Counted from the first letter of the stretch, positions 55,701 through 64,000 are shown. The stretch is DNA of 64,000 nt from Porites lobata (GCA_942486035.1 CALNXK010000180.1:656001-720000); one strand, 5' to 3'. Notes: generated by a model from the sequence alone, not told the origin. Numbers and translations are program-made.

Positions 55701-58700
55701 AAACAAAACAAAACAAACAAACAATGATGATAACGATAAATTGAAAATTGTGAGCTGTTTATTTCCCAACTGGTGGAAGACACGCACTACCCCATCTATG
55801 AATGGAAGAGACGAATGTAGGATAGTAAAGTGGGAATCCTCTTGCTACGGCAAGTCCCGATGACATGAATGAGTACAAGTTATGATTCCTTTAATTTTCG
55901 TATCATTCGTTCACTTTAGACAGAAGACGAGTTTTTAACGATGTATGAAGCAGAGCTTCAAAATTACTCCTTCCCGAACAACTCCTATGCTGTCTTTGGA
56001 TATGACTCGGCCTGGGTACTAGCCTCGGCTCTGGAGAAAACTGTGATGCAGCTAAAAGAAAAGAACATGTCTCTTGGTAACTTCTCGTACAAGAGTGCTA
56101 GCATTAGACAGGAATTACGCAGTGTGCTCTTACGAACAAACTTGACTGGAATCTCGGTACGCATGGCTTTGTTTATGTTTCTCTAATATTTTTGTGATAT
56201 TGCTTAGATCCTAAGACCAATAATTCAAGGGCGAAAAATTCGACTTTTTTTAGTAAGGAATGTGGTTTTTGTACGTGTCGTTCTCCTATTTTGTCTGTTC
56301 TTTAATATCTGAAATGCGGGTTTTGAGTGGGAAATTTTCGGGGTAAAAGACCTATTAAACAAGCATTAACTTTGGAACGCCATTACTATTTGCTAAAGAT
56401 TCCGCTATGGAATCGAAAGCTTGTGTATAATACGTATTTCCAACCTGGGAATTGAATTTTCCTTTACTCTTCATATCAGTATGATAGAATTAAGTAACAC
56501 TTTCTTCCCTAAAAACATTCCCTTTTGTTTGCTCATAAGCAACCAAACAGAATATTTTTTAAACTGACTAAAAGCCTAAGCGGCCAAATTCATAGTTATT
56601 AAATAAATGTCATTATTCACCTTGAAAAAAAATACAAGGTGTGCACTGCCCCTATCTTCATGGACTGTTTTCACGTCTTATTTCTGCCAAGTTCTAGTAA
56701 GCATTCTGAACCATTCCAAGCAACCATCACTACTTGTTAAGTTTATGGTCACAGCGTTAACCAGTTGGTTTGGTTTCAGGGATTCATAAAGTTCGATAAA
56801 AACCAAGAAAGACTTAACAAGATTTGGATTAAACAGTTTCAAGGTAACTTAAGCCTTCAATAAAGAATTGTAGACTGTAAAAATCACACTTAACCAATTA
56901 AGTCATTTGTTTGAAAACTCAAGTAAATTTAGACTCTGCTGCTGATAAATTAAAGTAAGTAACCTAGTAACTTATTATAACTTTTTAGGAGATAAAGAAG
57001 TCAAAGTGGGTTACTTTGATCCCGAACGTCACAACTTAAGAAAGGGAGAACTCACCTTCTTCGCTGGAGAGAACTTCACATGGCCAGGTATGGCGGAATA
57101 ACGTCAACTTTGTGATCAATATAACATAACACAACATAACATAACATAACATAACATAACATAACATAACATAACATAACATAACATAACATAACATAAC
57201 ATAACATAACATAACATAACATAACATAACATATAACGATCCAAAGTTTTTTTTCAGCATTATACGCCCTGAGTGATATTTTTGTAAGTGCTGGATGTTA
57301 TTTCGAAATCAGTCTGCGGGATATGTTTTTTCTAAAATCACCCATAACCCCCTCAAAAGTCAAATGGTCGGCCGCTAAAATCCACCAAACATTCTCTCCA
57401 ATTAGTAAGGCACTGTGGCTGAGCGATAAGACATGAGACTTTAATAAAGTTCATTATTATTATTATTACTCAGTAGATAGACTCTGATCTGTCAATCATT
57501 TCTAAAGCCTTTTGAAACAAGAGGGACCAAAACTCTCTTGGGGAGAGGGGATGAATTTGTTTCTACTTTCCCCTACCCGGAAAGAACGTACGTACGGTGA
57601 CGTCATAACCATATTTTCTCGCATCGATAGTTTTCCATTTTCTCTTAATAGCTGTGGAAGCTCTGCTAAAAAAGCCATCGCGTAATTTATTCACTGGATA
57701 GAGATTTATGCAGTGGAAAGCGTTATTATCCACCCTTGGAATAATTGGGGCCTGTAGGAACTCAGGCACATCTAGGTCGCCTTCACGCATTTAGTCGAAA
57801 TTTTGTTTCGGAAAATAGGAAATTTTAGTTTAGGCCTGTCTTGTGTTCAAAGTTCAATTCTGTCTATGCATTGTGTTCCAGACTGGTGCAAACATGCACG
57901 CCAAGTTCAATTTAAGGATTTTAATTAAGGGCTTAGTCCTAGACACATCTACTGTATCTATGTATCCCGGGTACCACTAAATTTTATTAAGATAACTATT
58001 GATCGACCACTTGCGTGGTGAAGGCGAAGCCATACTTCTTTGTGATAACTTACAAAATAAGTTAGGTCATTTCCGTACTGAAAATACCGCGCTCCTACTG
58101 GATGACTATTATAATGGCCTGATACGATCTTACTTGTTATAATAATGAAAATGAGAATATAACAATCATTATTACTTCGAGGATGCTGCTGATGATTTGC
58201 GAATAAACAATAGTAACATTTTGTTGTGAAAACTCAATTAATATCTTCTTCAGATGGAAAACCTCCCAAAGACAAGGATCCTTTAAACGAACGTTTAATC
58301 AAGACAAACTTGACGCTGTTTTATGTGATGAGTTCCGTGGCTGCAACAGGGCTGCTCACAGCTTTTGGATTACTTTTTGTCAACTATCACTTCAGGTTTC
58401 ACAGGTAACTACATTCTTGAAGAAGCAAAGATCGTGATAGAAAATCAGATACTTCCATATTCTACCGCAGGGGCAAGTACTCAACGTGCCTGATGACATT
58501 TGCAAATATTCAAAGAAGATATAATAAACAAGTAATTCCTTGTAACGTAGAGGGGCTTGTCCTCTCCCGTCTCCTTCATCAATAGCCTACAAATACAGCC
58601 GTCTCTCCCTCGCTGTCTTCTGCTAGCCGAGTGGCGAGTAGCGAAAAGGGACGGCTGTATTTGCAGGCTTCTCATCTAGATCATCTTTCTTCAGTCCTTT

Positions 58701-61700
58701 TCTGTTTTCCAAAAACGCATGTTAAAATATCATGTTTATCTTAATTTGTATTTGTACTTTATTTTTACTCCATCCTATAGATAATACATTAGTTGTACGA
58801 TATTAATTAGTTCAAGGTTGTTTAAACTACGTGTACATAAGAAAAAAAAGAAAAAAGATAGAATGGAGAAGGGCACATTATGGTAAAACTAATTATGGGC
58901 CCTTTAACAAAATTGACTTTATTCTATTATAGCTTTATGCTCCATGTTCCTTTAGATAGTATTATTGAGTCAGTTATTGCTGTTGGTGGAGTCTTGCTTT
59001 GGGTGAGCTCTGTTTGCTGGGATACCCAATAATGTTTGGGATAAATTTGGCCACAAGAGTGGCCGTTTATTAAAAATGTTTTCCAACTTTCTTGTAGCAG
59101 TGAGCAGAGAGGCCTTTTGCCTCGCTTTCATGTCTTAAAAACACAATATATAATGTCCCGGATGGCAGGAACGCCCCGTCCCCAGTAACTGGAGAAATGA
59201 CACATTAATCAGTCACATTAAGCATAACACCATTTATTTCTTTCAGAAATAAATTTCCTTTGTTATTCATTAAAACACAAACAAGCGCGCACGCACACAC
59301 ACACGCACATAAGTCAATATTGAGCAAGATAATATTTTTTAAGTGCCAATTTGAACAGGATTTTTGATGATTTATTGTGAATAGAAATGGGGAGATCGTT
59401 CCAATAGTATTTTCCAATAACGGTAGGACAAAACTTTCGAATATTAATTCTTGAGTATCTGAAGATTCTTATCTCGTTTAATTTTTCCCCACTGCTGCTA
59501 GATATAGATTATACAGACTACAGCAAGAGCTTTTTTATCTTGTTTGTAAAGTTAAGTTTGCTGAGTCTTCTCAGTTATTAGTATAGGCGACTTTTCGTGT
59601 GTTCGGGGTTGGGATTCGCTCCACTATTTTAGACAAGAAAGTAAAGACGGTGGTACCACATATAATGACCCGCTATGGCGGTCACCCTACGTAAAGTGCA
59701 CTTTTCAAACCGGTACAGCTATACCGATTTTCTTTCAGTACAAAAACTCTTCTCGAACAGTGGTGGGGGTTCTTTTTCTTTTACGTCCCTCAAGAACCAG
59801 AAAAGTGAAAGTGCTGTGAGACAGGACCTAAGGTTTTTAGTTATTATCTGAGAAGACGAGAAAGTCTAATTAAAATATTTTTTAGATGTCATTCCCAAAG
59901 GCAGCACTTTCTTCTCAGTTATTTAAAGACCCTGAGTGTCGGTCCGAACGGGGTTTGAATCCGCGACCTCTCTTTCAGCATACCGGTGCTGTCCCAACTG
60001 AACTAACCAGGCGGCGGCTAAACACCACGCTTAATGAGTATTTCTATGATCCTGCATGAAGCGGCTATCTCTACCAGGTGGCCAACAGTTCATAAGCCCA
60101 GAAGGTAGCTGCTATAAACAGGTTTCACTGCAGTTGTAGTCTGTCATTATGGGATAACAGTTGATGACAGCATTACCGTATTTTTACTCGATTGAGTGAC
60201 CGGGGCGCCTATCAAAAGTTTTTGGATCTAGAAAGTAGGTGGTTATTCGAGGTTGGCGCTTTTCCCTATTTTCAGTAAGTAGTAAGTGTATTCGGCAACA
60301 AACAATAAATAATGACAAAACGTGGCGATGTACCAAGGCAGAATTGTAACCGTCCATGGAAAGTTTCTGTAAAATACTAAGAAAACTCGGTATTTGGGGA
60401 AATTTATCAGTACCACTTAATTTCATTGTCCTTGTCAGTAAGGTCATGTTTGGGGGGTCGGGCGGGGTTAGGTAGGTGAGCGCTTATTGGAGGCTGGTAG
60501 CTCATTAACGTTTCCTACATATAGGGGCGGTTATTCGAGGTGGGTTAATCGAATACATACGGTATCTTTCTTTCAGTGTAATAAGGCAATCATCGCCTAG
60601 GCTCAACAATGTCATTGTGATAGGCTGTTTGCTTTTTTTATTGCTGTGTGTTCTTGTACGGAGCAGAGGCTTTTGTTGAGTCACGTGGTACACATACTGT
60701 CATCTGTAAGGTAAGTGAATATTGTAGCTAAAATCTGTTTCAGGTTAAACCGGTATTCAACTTCTTTAGTTCCAATCAGAATTGCCTTTGTTCCTTTTTT
60801 TCAATTCTGATTTTTTCAATGCTACGACAGGTTGGTTTTCTCAGTATTTCGGCGCTTGCATTGGATCGAGTGCGCTGACGTCACTCGAAACAGCGCGATC
60901 ATTGACTCATTCTCCCCCAGGGAATGCGACGTCATAAAGTAATTAAAAAGCAATATAAAGAGAGTATCAAAGTAGACCTCTTCCTTTATCTTTACAGAGG
61001 AAATCAGTAGAGGATGTTTTCAATCAGCTTAGCCGGGTTTTCCTCAGCTTTTAATTTACGAGAAAAGATTAATAACAATCCTCTTAATCAATCACTTACC
61101 GCCACCTATAATATTAACTGTTCAAAAACTGATCCATTTTGTTTATAATAGGTTAGACGGGGGATGTGCTCTCTCAGCTTCACTCTCGCCTTTGGCACGA
61201 TGTTTGTAAAGACTTGGAGAGTTTACAAAATTTTTACCAATAAGCAGCTTTGTAAACAGGTAGCTTTAAAAGTGACCTCCTAGTTTGTGTTTCATTTAAT
61301 TAAGTAAATGACAATCCTGTTTTGCTCAAGGACCTCAAGTTCCTGACGGAGTATAAAAAGTGTTTTACCTGATTCTCGCTACCGTGTTAGTGGTACATGC
61401 ACTGTAATGTTACTAATTGTCAGTGAAAAACATAACAAAGTTCCCCAGTAAATTATCGAAGACAAGGTATGGACCAAAAGAGGAGACGCCATAAATATCA
61501 GATAAGACGTTAAAGTTTAATTTCCTTAGTGCCATTTTGAGAAAGGCTTCAAAGACAACGAAGTTTTCATTTTGTTGGTTTGGTTTCAGGGAGCTAACAA
61601 GAAAACCAACTGGCTCATTTAGCTTCCTAGCTTGCACATTATTTTCATTTAATTTAGTTAGTCTTCAATTGTAAGTAAATCTAATAGATTGTAATATCGA

Positions 61701-63404
61701 CCATGTACATCGACCAAAGCATAATAAAAACTGTTTCTATTGGTTATTTAACAATTATTTCATACGACTTTCGTATCATGAAGTGAAGAATTTGGCAGAT
61801 CGGAAAATATTTTCAATGAATAAGTAACAATTATTGGACGAGGTTGAGCAAAATATCAGGATTTGTCAGTGGAGTCACCACTGAAAAATCAAGATATTTT
61901 GCGAGGCCGAGTTCAATAATTGTTTTATCATTCGGTCACTGAGTTTGTTTTTAAATGAAAATCACTCTCTGAAATGTCAGTAAAACGATCTGCCATTTTT
62001 ACGCAAGAGCGACCGCAAGGAGCAGAAAAACGTGGTTTCATTTACGCATGGGCAGAATATTATTCGCAGCCAAACACGGTTGGACGACATTGTGCATAAG
62101 CAGACCACTATTTCTAGGCATTTATTTGCAGGCCACGTGGTGGGCTAGCTTTCGACCAATGAAAAAGAAGAAAAATTTGCATCGAATGATAATTAGACAT
62201 ATTGAATTTTGTTCCCTCAGATAACGATCGTTGCTTTTCTCTCTTTATCTTTCCAGCTGGGTATGCTTCACGATCGTCACTTGTTGGCCATTGTGTTTGG
62301 ACTTGTTTGTTTGGATGTGGTATACATTACAGCTTGGGAAATAGCAGATCCTATTACAAGTTACGTGCAACATTTAGGCAGGGTACGTAAGTAAAGTTAG
62401 CAAGAAATGAACAAGAAAGGAAAATGAACAAAACCTGTTTGATATCGCCAAGAAGTAAAATATGTAAACAGAGAGCTGAGGAATGTGTTCTTTGGTGGGT
62501 AAAGAGGTTAGCTTGCAAAAACGTTTTTAACTATCTAACTGATAACATCGTCCCGGAGAGGGTGAAAATCAAAGAGAGTTATTTATTTATTTAACGGAGT
62601 TTAGAAGCTGCATCTGCCAGAAAAAAGAACTTCTAAGGCTGACGAATCGAGTGCGCAAGTACTAAACAGAAGTGAAGAAAAGTGGGTGACGTCAATCTAA
62701 AATCGATCTTGTAATCTAATGATAATTACAGGTCAGCTATAAACATCTATGAAACAGCAACAATCAACAGTAGCCAAAATTAAACTAACAGAGATCAAAA
62801 TCTGCTTCCCCCGCTTTGTTCCACGATGGAGGCAGCACGTTGTCTCTATGTTACTGCCAGGGTTAATCTCTCACTTTCAGTCGCAAATAATCATCAGTAC
62901 TCGAACACGATTGTCTTTTTCTGCTCCAGCAAATTAGTAATCGTTTCTATTGATACTATGGAAAGACTCACTCTTATAGTGGAATAGTAAAAGTGGAATT
63001 TTTCAACAAGGGTGCGGTGATAATAGAAAAGGTCGTGATTTTAGTTTGTTACTACATTTTTGCAGGAAACAACCCCAGATGGCCGGGAGATATCTCACGG
63101 CAAAGTTCTAAATTGCACTCTCAATTACAGGAGCCTGTGGTACATGTTCTGGGCGATATGGAAGATTCTTTTCCTGGTTATTGGGCTTTTTCTTGCCTGG
63201 GAAACACGAAATGTTACTTTGGCCTCTCTGAACGACTCCAAGTATATCGGCATGAGTGTTTACAACGTTGTTATTATGACACTGATCACTGTTCCTTTGT
63301 CTTTTGTTATTGGCCATGGAAATATTGACGCTAAATTCGCGTTGTTTGGAACATCGTTTAATGTCGTATCTACTTTTACGCTGCTTTTGTTGCTTGTGCC
63401 AAAG
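43233..63404 (+). CDS. GABBR2-like: GABA-B receptor subunit 2-like class C GPCR, copy 2 (3' end outside window; frameshift in TM2 exon)
   Basis: Exons: 43233-43466, 48042-48179, 50871-51041, 51441-51542, 52590-52655, 55188-55373, 55920-56156, 56780-56843, 56989-57087, 58254-58404, 60577-60710, 61152-61259, 62257-62382, 63066-63404. Each matches one copy 1 exon in position and phase, and eight of the fourteen have identical lengths. Residues 1-22 resemble a signal peptide; the VFT (IQWIIPGWYSKDWW, FGYDSAW) joins the 7TM core directly. The read-through total is 2155 nt, one base out of frame, because exon 11 has one extra T in the run 60633-60639. As given, translation stops at 60677-60679 after 516 residues. 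The exons on either side show no stops and clean splice sites, so this is a sequencing error or a recent lesion. The exon for the tail was not confidently found before 64000. Confidence 0.9.
43684..44056. repeat. MITE with AGGGAGCTTAAGCAAC termini
   Basis: AGGGAGCTTAAGCAACAACG pairs with CGTCGTTGCTCAAGCTCCC. It is in intron 1 of receptor copy 2. Confidence 0.7.
45055..45920. repeat. Degenerate CAAAGTGCGAT-type repeat
   Basis: Contains repeated phrases such as TACAAAGTGCGATGATT, AGAAATTGCGACATTAC and GTAATTTGTAATAAACCGC in intron 1 of receptor copy 2. No intact ORF; limits uncertain. Confidence 0.3.
45986..46639. repeat. 654-bp palindromic MITE
   Basis: ACACCTTCCATTTTTGAATC pairs with TTTAAAAATGGAAGGTGT; TTGTAAAACCATTTTAACAC, AATGCATTACGGTACGTGTA and CTTGTCTTCTGCTGT also have complements on the right arm. 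The arms are about 270 bp with modest divergence. Confidence 0.8.
46690..46833. repeat. 144-bp hairpin, nearly perfect
   Basis: AGGAAAATTCATTACCTGA pairs with TCAGGTAATGAATTTTCCT; inner GCACGCGAAAACCGATATCG pairs with CGATATCGGTTTTCAAGTGC. It starts about 50 bp after the 654-bp palindrome. Confidence 0.85.
47339..47509 (-). pseudogene. Possible transposon-ORF fragment (tyrosine-recombinase-like N-terminal style)
   Basis: The minus strand reads MAIQSSTKQNGEATTEEVPG, then VPYTEEEINTFKEDM and PENTKKSTPLAI before a stop. The ENTKKST-x-x-AI phrase resembles N-terminal segments of Crypton-derived KIAA1958/ZMYM-like proteins. This is a weak resemblance from memory. Confidence 0.2.
48042..48179 (+). 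CDS. GABBR2-like copy 2, exon 2
   Basis: Forty-six residues: CSDAYAIKALVEHLRKPPTK, then IGPGCSISAVLV and HFWNLIQ. Acceptor tattag. Donor CAG|gtttgt, which is duplicated 99 nt downstream by a hairpin insertion (48189-48277). Confidence 0.93.
48189..48277. mobile_element. 89-bp hairpin MITE with 10-bp TSD that duplicated a splice donor
   Basis: TAGTCTCCCTTGCAG and CTGCGAGTGAGACTA-type arms pair through GTCACGCAAC / CTTGCGTGAC. The direct repeat GGTTTGTCAC flanks it at 48179-48188 and 48278-48287. The first copy contains the last base of exon 2 and its GT donor. Confidence 0.85.
48541..48956. repeat. TIR element (GGGAACTTAAGCGCCAGATG)
   Basis: GGGAACTTAAGCGCCAGATG and TTCTTG pair with CAAGAACGTCTGGTGTTTAA and GTTCCC at the right end. 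It is in intron 2 of receptor copy 2. Confidence 0.7.
49117..49453. repeat. TIR element of the TTCGACGTTTG family, copy 3
   Basis: TAAGGCCTGTTTCAAACGTCG pairs with CGACGTTTGAAACGAGCCTA. It lies in intron 2 of receptor copy 2. Confidence 0.7.
50443..50600. repeat. MITE hairpin (CCTGTTCCAGGCT family), second copy
   Basis: It starts TAGCCTGTTCCAGGCTCC and ends with imperfect inverted GAGCCTAAAACAGCTA. The interior CGCGAACATGAAG and AAAGTGAAAGG-like segments recall 6280-6453. It is in intron 2 of receptor copy 2. Confidence 0.6.
50613..50783. repeat. hAT-like MITE (CAGGGGCGGATCTAGG termini)
   Basis: CAGGGGCGGATCTAGGGGG pairs with TCCTGGATCCGCCCCT. The flanks GGACTTCA / AGACTTAC approximate an 8-bp target duplication. 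It ends about 90 nt before copy 2 exon 3. Confidence 0.7.
50871..51041 (+). CDS. GABBR2-like copy 2, exon 3
   Basis: Fifty-seven residues: LGFSAGSSSLSDKRRYPLFF, then HRFNWKRIAIVKQDED. Acceptor gtcatttcag, donor GAC|gtaagt. Length identical to copy 1 exon 3. Confidence 0.93.
51108..51281. repeat. MITE with TAGGCTGATTTAGCAACAG termini
   Basis: TAGGCTGATTTAGCAACAGA and CGGGAACGTCA pair with TGACGTTCACGTCCTGTTGC and TAAATCAGCCTA. It is in intron 3 of receptor copy 2, about 65 nt after exon 3. Confidence 0.75.
51441..51542 (+). CDS. GABBR2-like copy 2, exon 4
   Basis: Thirty-four residues: VHERLQTLLKKEGISVIAAN, ending DNVITDLK. Acceptor tatatcag, donor AAG|gtatca. Confidence 0.92.
52590..52655 (+). 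CDS. GABBR2-like copy 2, exon 5 (micro-exon)
   Basis: Twenty-two residues: DRRARIIVILMYEDKSRMVM, then CE. Acceptor tctcacag, donor GAG|gtatgt. A SINE follows about 30 nt later. Confidence 0.9.
52683..52935 (+). repeat. tRNA-derived SINE, plus strand
   Basis: The head reads TTCAGTCGGTAGAGC (A box) with GGTCGATTCCC at 52760-52770 (B box). The body GGTCTTTAAATAACGGAGAA is shared in nearly the same form with the minus-strand SINE at 59760-60025. It sits in intron 5 of receptor copy 2. Confidence 0.7.
53142..53363. repeat. CACGTCAACCGGAAGT repeat, copy 2
   Basis: TTGAGCGACGCACGTCAACC pairs with GGTTGACGTGCGTCGCTCAA; shared interior TTGTCTCTAT and AAGACACTTAG. It is in intron 5 of receptor copy 2, whereas copy 1 is in intron 1 of the other gene. 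Confidence 0.65.
54178..55110 (-). pseudogene. 5'-truncated non-LTR retrotransposon (LINE, CR1/L2/Rex-like), reverse transcriptase C-terminus
   Basis: Minus-strand reading gives a reverse-transcriptase C-terminal half: LNLHCWLKANKLSLNVAKTE, KSLGLIIDNRLSW, RAARVILK, then FKSLNEQTPVYLQ and KRSFSYSGALLWNSLP. The two readings (55110 down to 54562, and 54562 down to 54290) differ by one lost base near 54562, so the copy is dead. The 3' end carries a short (CTAC)n repeat at 54178-54196, typical of CR1/L2-type tails. The N-terminal polymerase and endonuclease are missing. It lies in intron 5 of receptor copy 2, in antisense, about 80 nt before exon 6. Confidence 0.85.
55188..55373 (+). CDS. GABBR2-like copy 2, exon 6
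   Basis: Sixty-two residues: AHRQNFFGSHIQWIIPGWYS, then KDWWKVRNLSGCSVEE, ending NTLSGL. Acceptor gtctaaaag, donor CTG|gtaaga. WIIPGWYxxxWW closely resembles vertebrate GABBR2. It lies in a frame closed upstream and about 80 nt from a LINE fragment, so it is easy to miss. Confidence 0.9.
55920..56156 (+). CDS. GABBR2-like copy 2, exon 7
   Basis: Seventy-nine residues: TEDEFLTMYEAELQNYSFPN, NSYAVFGYDSAWVLASALEK and NMSLGNFSYKSASIRQ, ending LTGIS. Acceptor cactttag, donor TCG|gtacgc. Confidence 0.93.
56780..56843 (+). CDS. GABBR2-like copy 2, exon 8 (micro-exon)
   Basis: Sixty-four nucleotides: GFIKFDKNQERLNKIWIKQF plus Q and a split codon. Acceptor ggtttcag, donor G|gtaact. Same size and phase as copy 1 exon 8. 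Confidence 0.9.
56989..57087 (+). CDS. GABBR2-like copy 2, exon 9
   Basis: It codes DKEVKVGYFDPERHNLRKGE, ending FFAGENFTWP, the last VFT strand (xEVKVGxYxxxxxxL). Acceptor ctttttag, donor CCAG|gtatgg. A (ATAAC)n microsatellite starts about 35 nt downstream. Confidence 0.91.
57118..57235. repeat. (ATAAC)n microsatellite
   Basis: More than twenty tandem CATAA/ATAAC units, almost perfect, about 35 nt after exon 9 of receptor copy 2. Confidence 0.95.
58254..58404 (+). CDS. GABBR2-like copy 2, exon 10 (TM1)
   Basis: It codes linker DGKPPKDKDPLNERLIKTNL, then TM1 (FYVMSSVAATGLLTAFGLLF) and NYHFRFH. PPKDK before TM1 matches the SEPPKDKT linker of vertebrate GABBR2. Acceptor tcttcag, donor AG|gtaact, phase 2. 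Confidence 0.93.
58583..58670. repeat. Short hairpin MITE (TAGCCTGNNAATACAGC family), copy 2
   Basis: TAGCCTACAAATACAGCCGT pairs with ACGGCTGTATTTGCAGGCT. It is in intron 10 of receptor copy 2. Confidence 0.7.
59760..60025 (-). repeat. tRNA-derived SINE, minus strand
   Basis: Minus-strand A box TGGTTAGTTCAGTTGG (59994-60009) and B box GGATTCAAACC (59952-59962), then body GGTCTTTAAATAACTGAGAA. It is the same family as 52683-52935 with a different head. It lies in intron 10 of receptor copy 2. Confidence 0.72.
60175..60564. repeat. TIR element (ACCGTATTTTTACTCGATTG), ending at exon 11 of copy 2
   Basis: TACCGTATTTTTACTCGATT pairs with AATCGAATACATACGGTA. Inner phrases GGTGGTTATTCGAGGTTGGC and GGCGGTTATTCGAGGTGGG are direct repeats. 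The right end is 12 nt before exon 11, inside the expected branch-point/pyrimidine region. Confidence 0.7.
60577..60710 (+). CDS. GABBR2-like copy 2, exon 11 (TM2), frameshifted
   Basis: The first part reads SVIRQSSPRLNNVIVIGC in frame with exon 10. After the T run at 60633-60639 the homologous reading moves to another frame (CVFLYGAEAF, then THTVICK). That downstream frame aligns with copy 1 (CVFLLGADSL, THSTLCK) and is in phase with exon 12. Acceptor tctttcag, donor AAG|gtaagt. Length 134 nt; copy 1 has 142, a difference of three codons minus one base. Confidence 0.88.
61152..61259 (+). CDS. GABBR2-like copy 2, exon 12 (TM3, ICL2)
   Basis: Thirty-six residues: VRRGMCSLSFTLAFGTMFVK, then TWRVYKIFTNKQLCKQ. 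Acceptor tataatag, donor CAG|gtagct. Intact and the same length as copy 1. Confidence 0.93.
61827..61925. repeat. Hairpin (CAATTATTGGACGAGG family)
   Basis: CAATTATTGGACGAGGTTG pairs with GAGGCCGAGTTCAATAATTG; the core ATATCAGGATTTGTCAGTGG is mirrored by CCACTGAAAAATCAAGATAT. It is in intron 12 of receptor copy 2. Confidence 0.65.
62257..62382 (+). CDS. GABBR2-like copy 2, exon 13 (TM4)
   Basis: Forty-two residues: LGMLHDRHLLAIVFGLVCLD, then VVYITAWEIADPITSYVQ. Acceptor tctttccag, donor AGG|gtacgt. LHDRHL is shared with copy 1 in place of the vertebrate KDQKL segment. Confidence 0.93.
63066..63404 (+). CDS. GABBR2-like copy 2, exon 14 (ECL2, TM5-TM7)
   Basis: One 113-residue exon: ECL2 (HGKVLNCTLNYRSLWYMF), TM5 to ICL3 (GLFLAWETRNVTLASLNDSK, then YIGMSVYNVV), TM6 and TM7 (STFTLLLLLVPK). 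Acceptor tttgcag, donor AAG|gtgaga. YIGMSVYNV is identical to the vertebrate GABBR2 run as recalled. Confidence 0.95.
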
Positions 63405-64000
63405 GTGAGAAACGTAATACTGAAATAAAGTTAGGGTCGAGCTGGTCGAGGTCACCTTCTCCCGGGGGACACCCTTATTTGGCCTAAATGGGTATGTACC
63501 GCCCAATTAGGAAATGAATAGTTGCGTGTACAATTTCATCTAGCGTCGTCAATCCAAGGTGTCTTTCTGGACTGGAAGCCTTGACCAGGATGTTAACGTT
63601 AGCGTTGGACTTCGTACATGTCCCTTACCAAAAATTTCTCAACCCCATTATGTGATTTCTGTCATTTATGCGTTTCTTAATAGTTATGATTTTGTATGCG
63701 AAATGAAACTGTCCACTATGAACCACTCGGCCCAGCAAAAAAGTAGTTGAAAAAGGGAGGGGATCCTTAGGGTTTGGCAATATTTCAGGTCAATTGACGG
63801 ATTTGATTTCTCAAACACGAAAATATATGATCTGTCAGAAGCCTAGGCTCCTCAATCTGTCTACCAAGGCTGAAAAATTCTTACCGTTTTCTTTTCTGGA
63901 TGCGGAAAGATTTTTCTACTAATAATAGCCCACGCCCGATATATTAAATTTCTAACATGACCCCGAGGCTTTAGGGACAAATTGCAAATCTTTCACAACT

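Noticed and set aside
57036..57260. Minus-strand reading with repeated MLCYV
   Set aside because: Translation of the ATAAC microsatellite.
63108..63506. 132-residue minus-strand open frame
   Set aside because: Antisense shadow of receptor copy 2 exon 14.
63839..63922. Candidate last exon of copy 2 (27 codons after CTGTCAG, starting KPRLLNLSTKAEKF, then TAA)
   Set aside because: In frame, but it has a weak acceptor and no similarity to the tail of copy 1; the true last exon may lie beyond the window.
1..64000. CRISPR arrays, operons or prokaryotic mobile elements
   Set aside because: The palindromes are eukaryotic MITEs; spliced exons exclude a bacterial source and no spaced direct-repeat array was seen.

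Overview
This window is eukaryotic. Every recognisable coding sequence is split into short exons with GT-AG introns, introns are large, and tRNA-derived SINEs, a 5'-truncated LINE and more than 25 palindromic MITE-like elements fill the rest. The receptor family and the repeat families suggest an anthozoan cnidarian, probably a stony coral. That assignment rests on pattern memory; no search was run.

The only confident genes are two tandem, same-strand (+) class C G-protein-coupled receptors of the GABA-B type, closest to the GABBR2 branch. Copy 1 (19741-36884) is complete: 15 coding exons, 762 residues, with signal peptide, Venus-flytrap (VFT) domain, seven membrane segments and a very short tail. 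Copy 2 (43233-63404 and beyond) has 14 exons in the window at homologous positions with the same intron phases, so the pair arose by tandem duplication. Its TM2 exon carries a one-base frameshift in a run of seven T, so it is either a recent pseudogene or an assembly error. Its last exon is probably beyond the window.

Layout: 1-19740 has no recognisable host gene and holds MITEs, a pogo-like non-autonomous element (11265-11800), an 11-bp-TSD Mutator-like element with a captured-exon-like segment (15045-16720) and a near-perfect 158-bp hairpin (18924-19081). 19741-36884 is receptor 1, with repeats in most introns. 36885-43232 is the spacer, dominated by a 2-kb nested palindrome (39391-41424). 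43233-64000 is receptor 2, with hairpins, SINEs, a LINE fragment and a pentanucleotide microsatellite in its introns. Several elements end within about 30 bases of splice sites, and one duplicated a splice donor.

Both receptors should sit in the plasma membrane and couple to G proteins through the 7TM core. By alignment from memory they lack GABBR1-type GABA-contact residues, so their ligand or dimer partner cannot be read from sequence.
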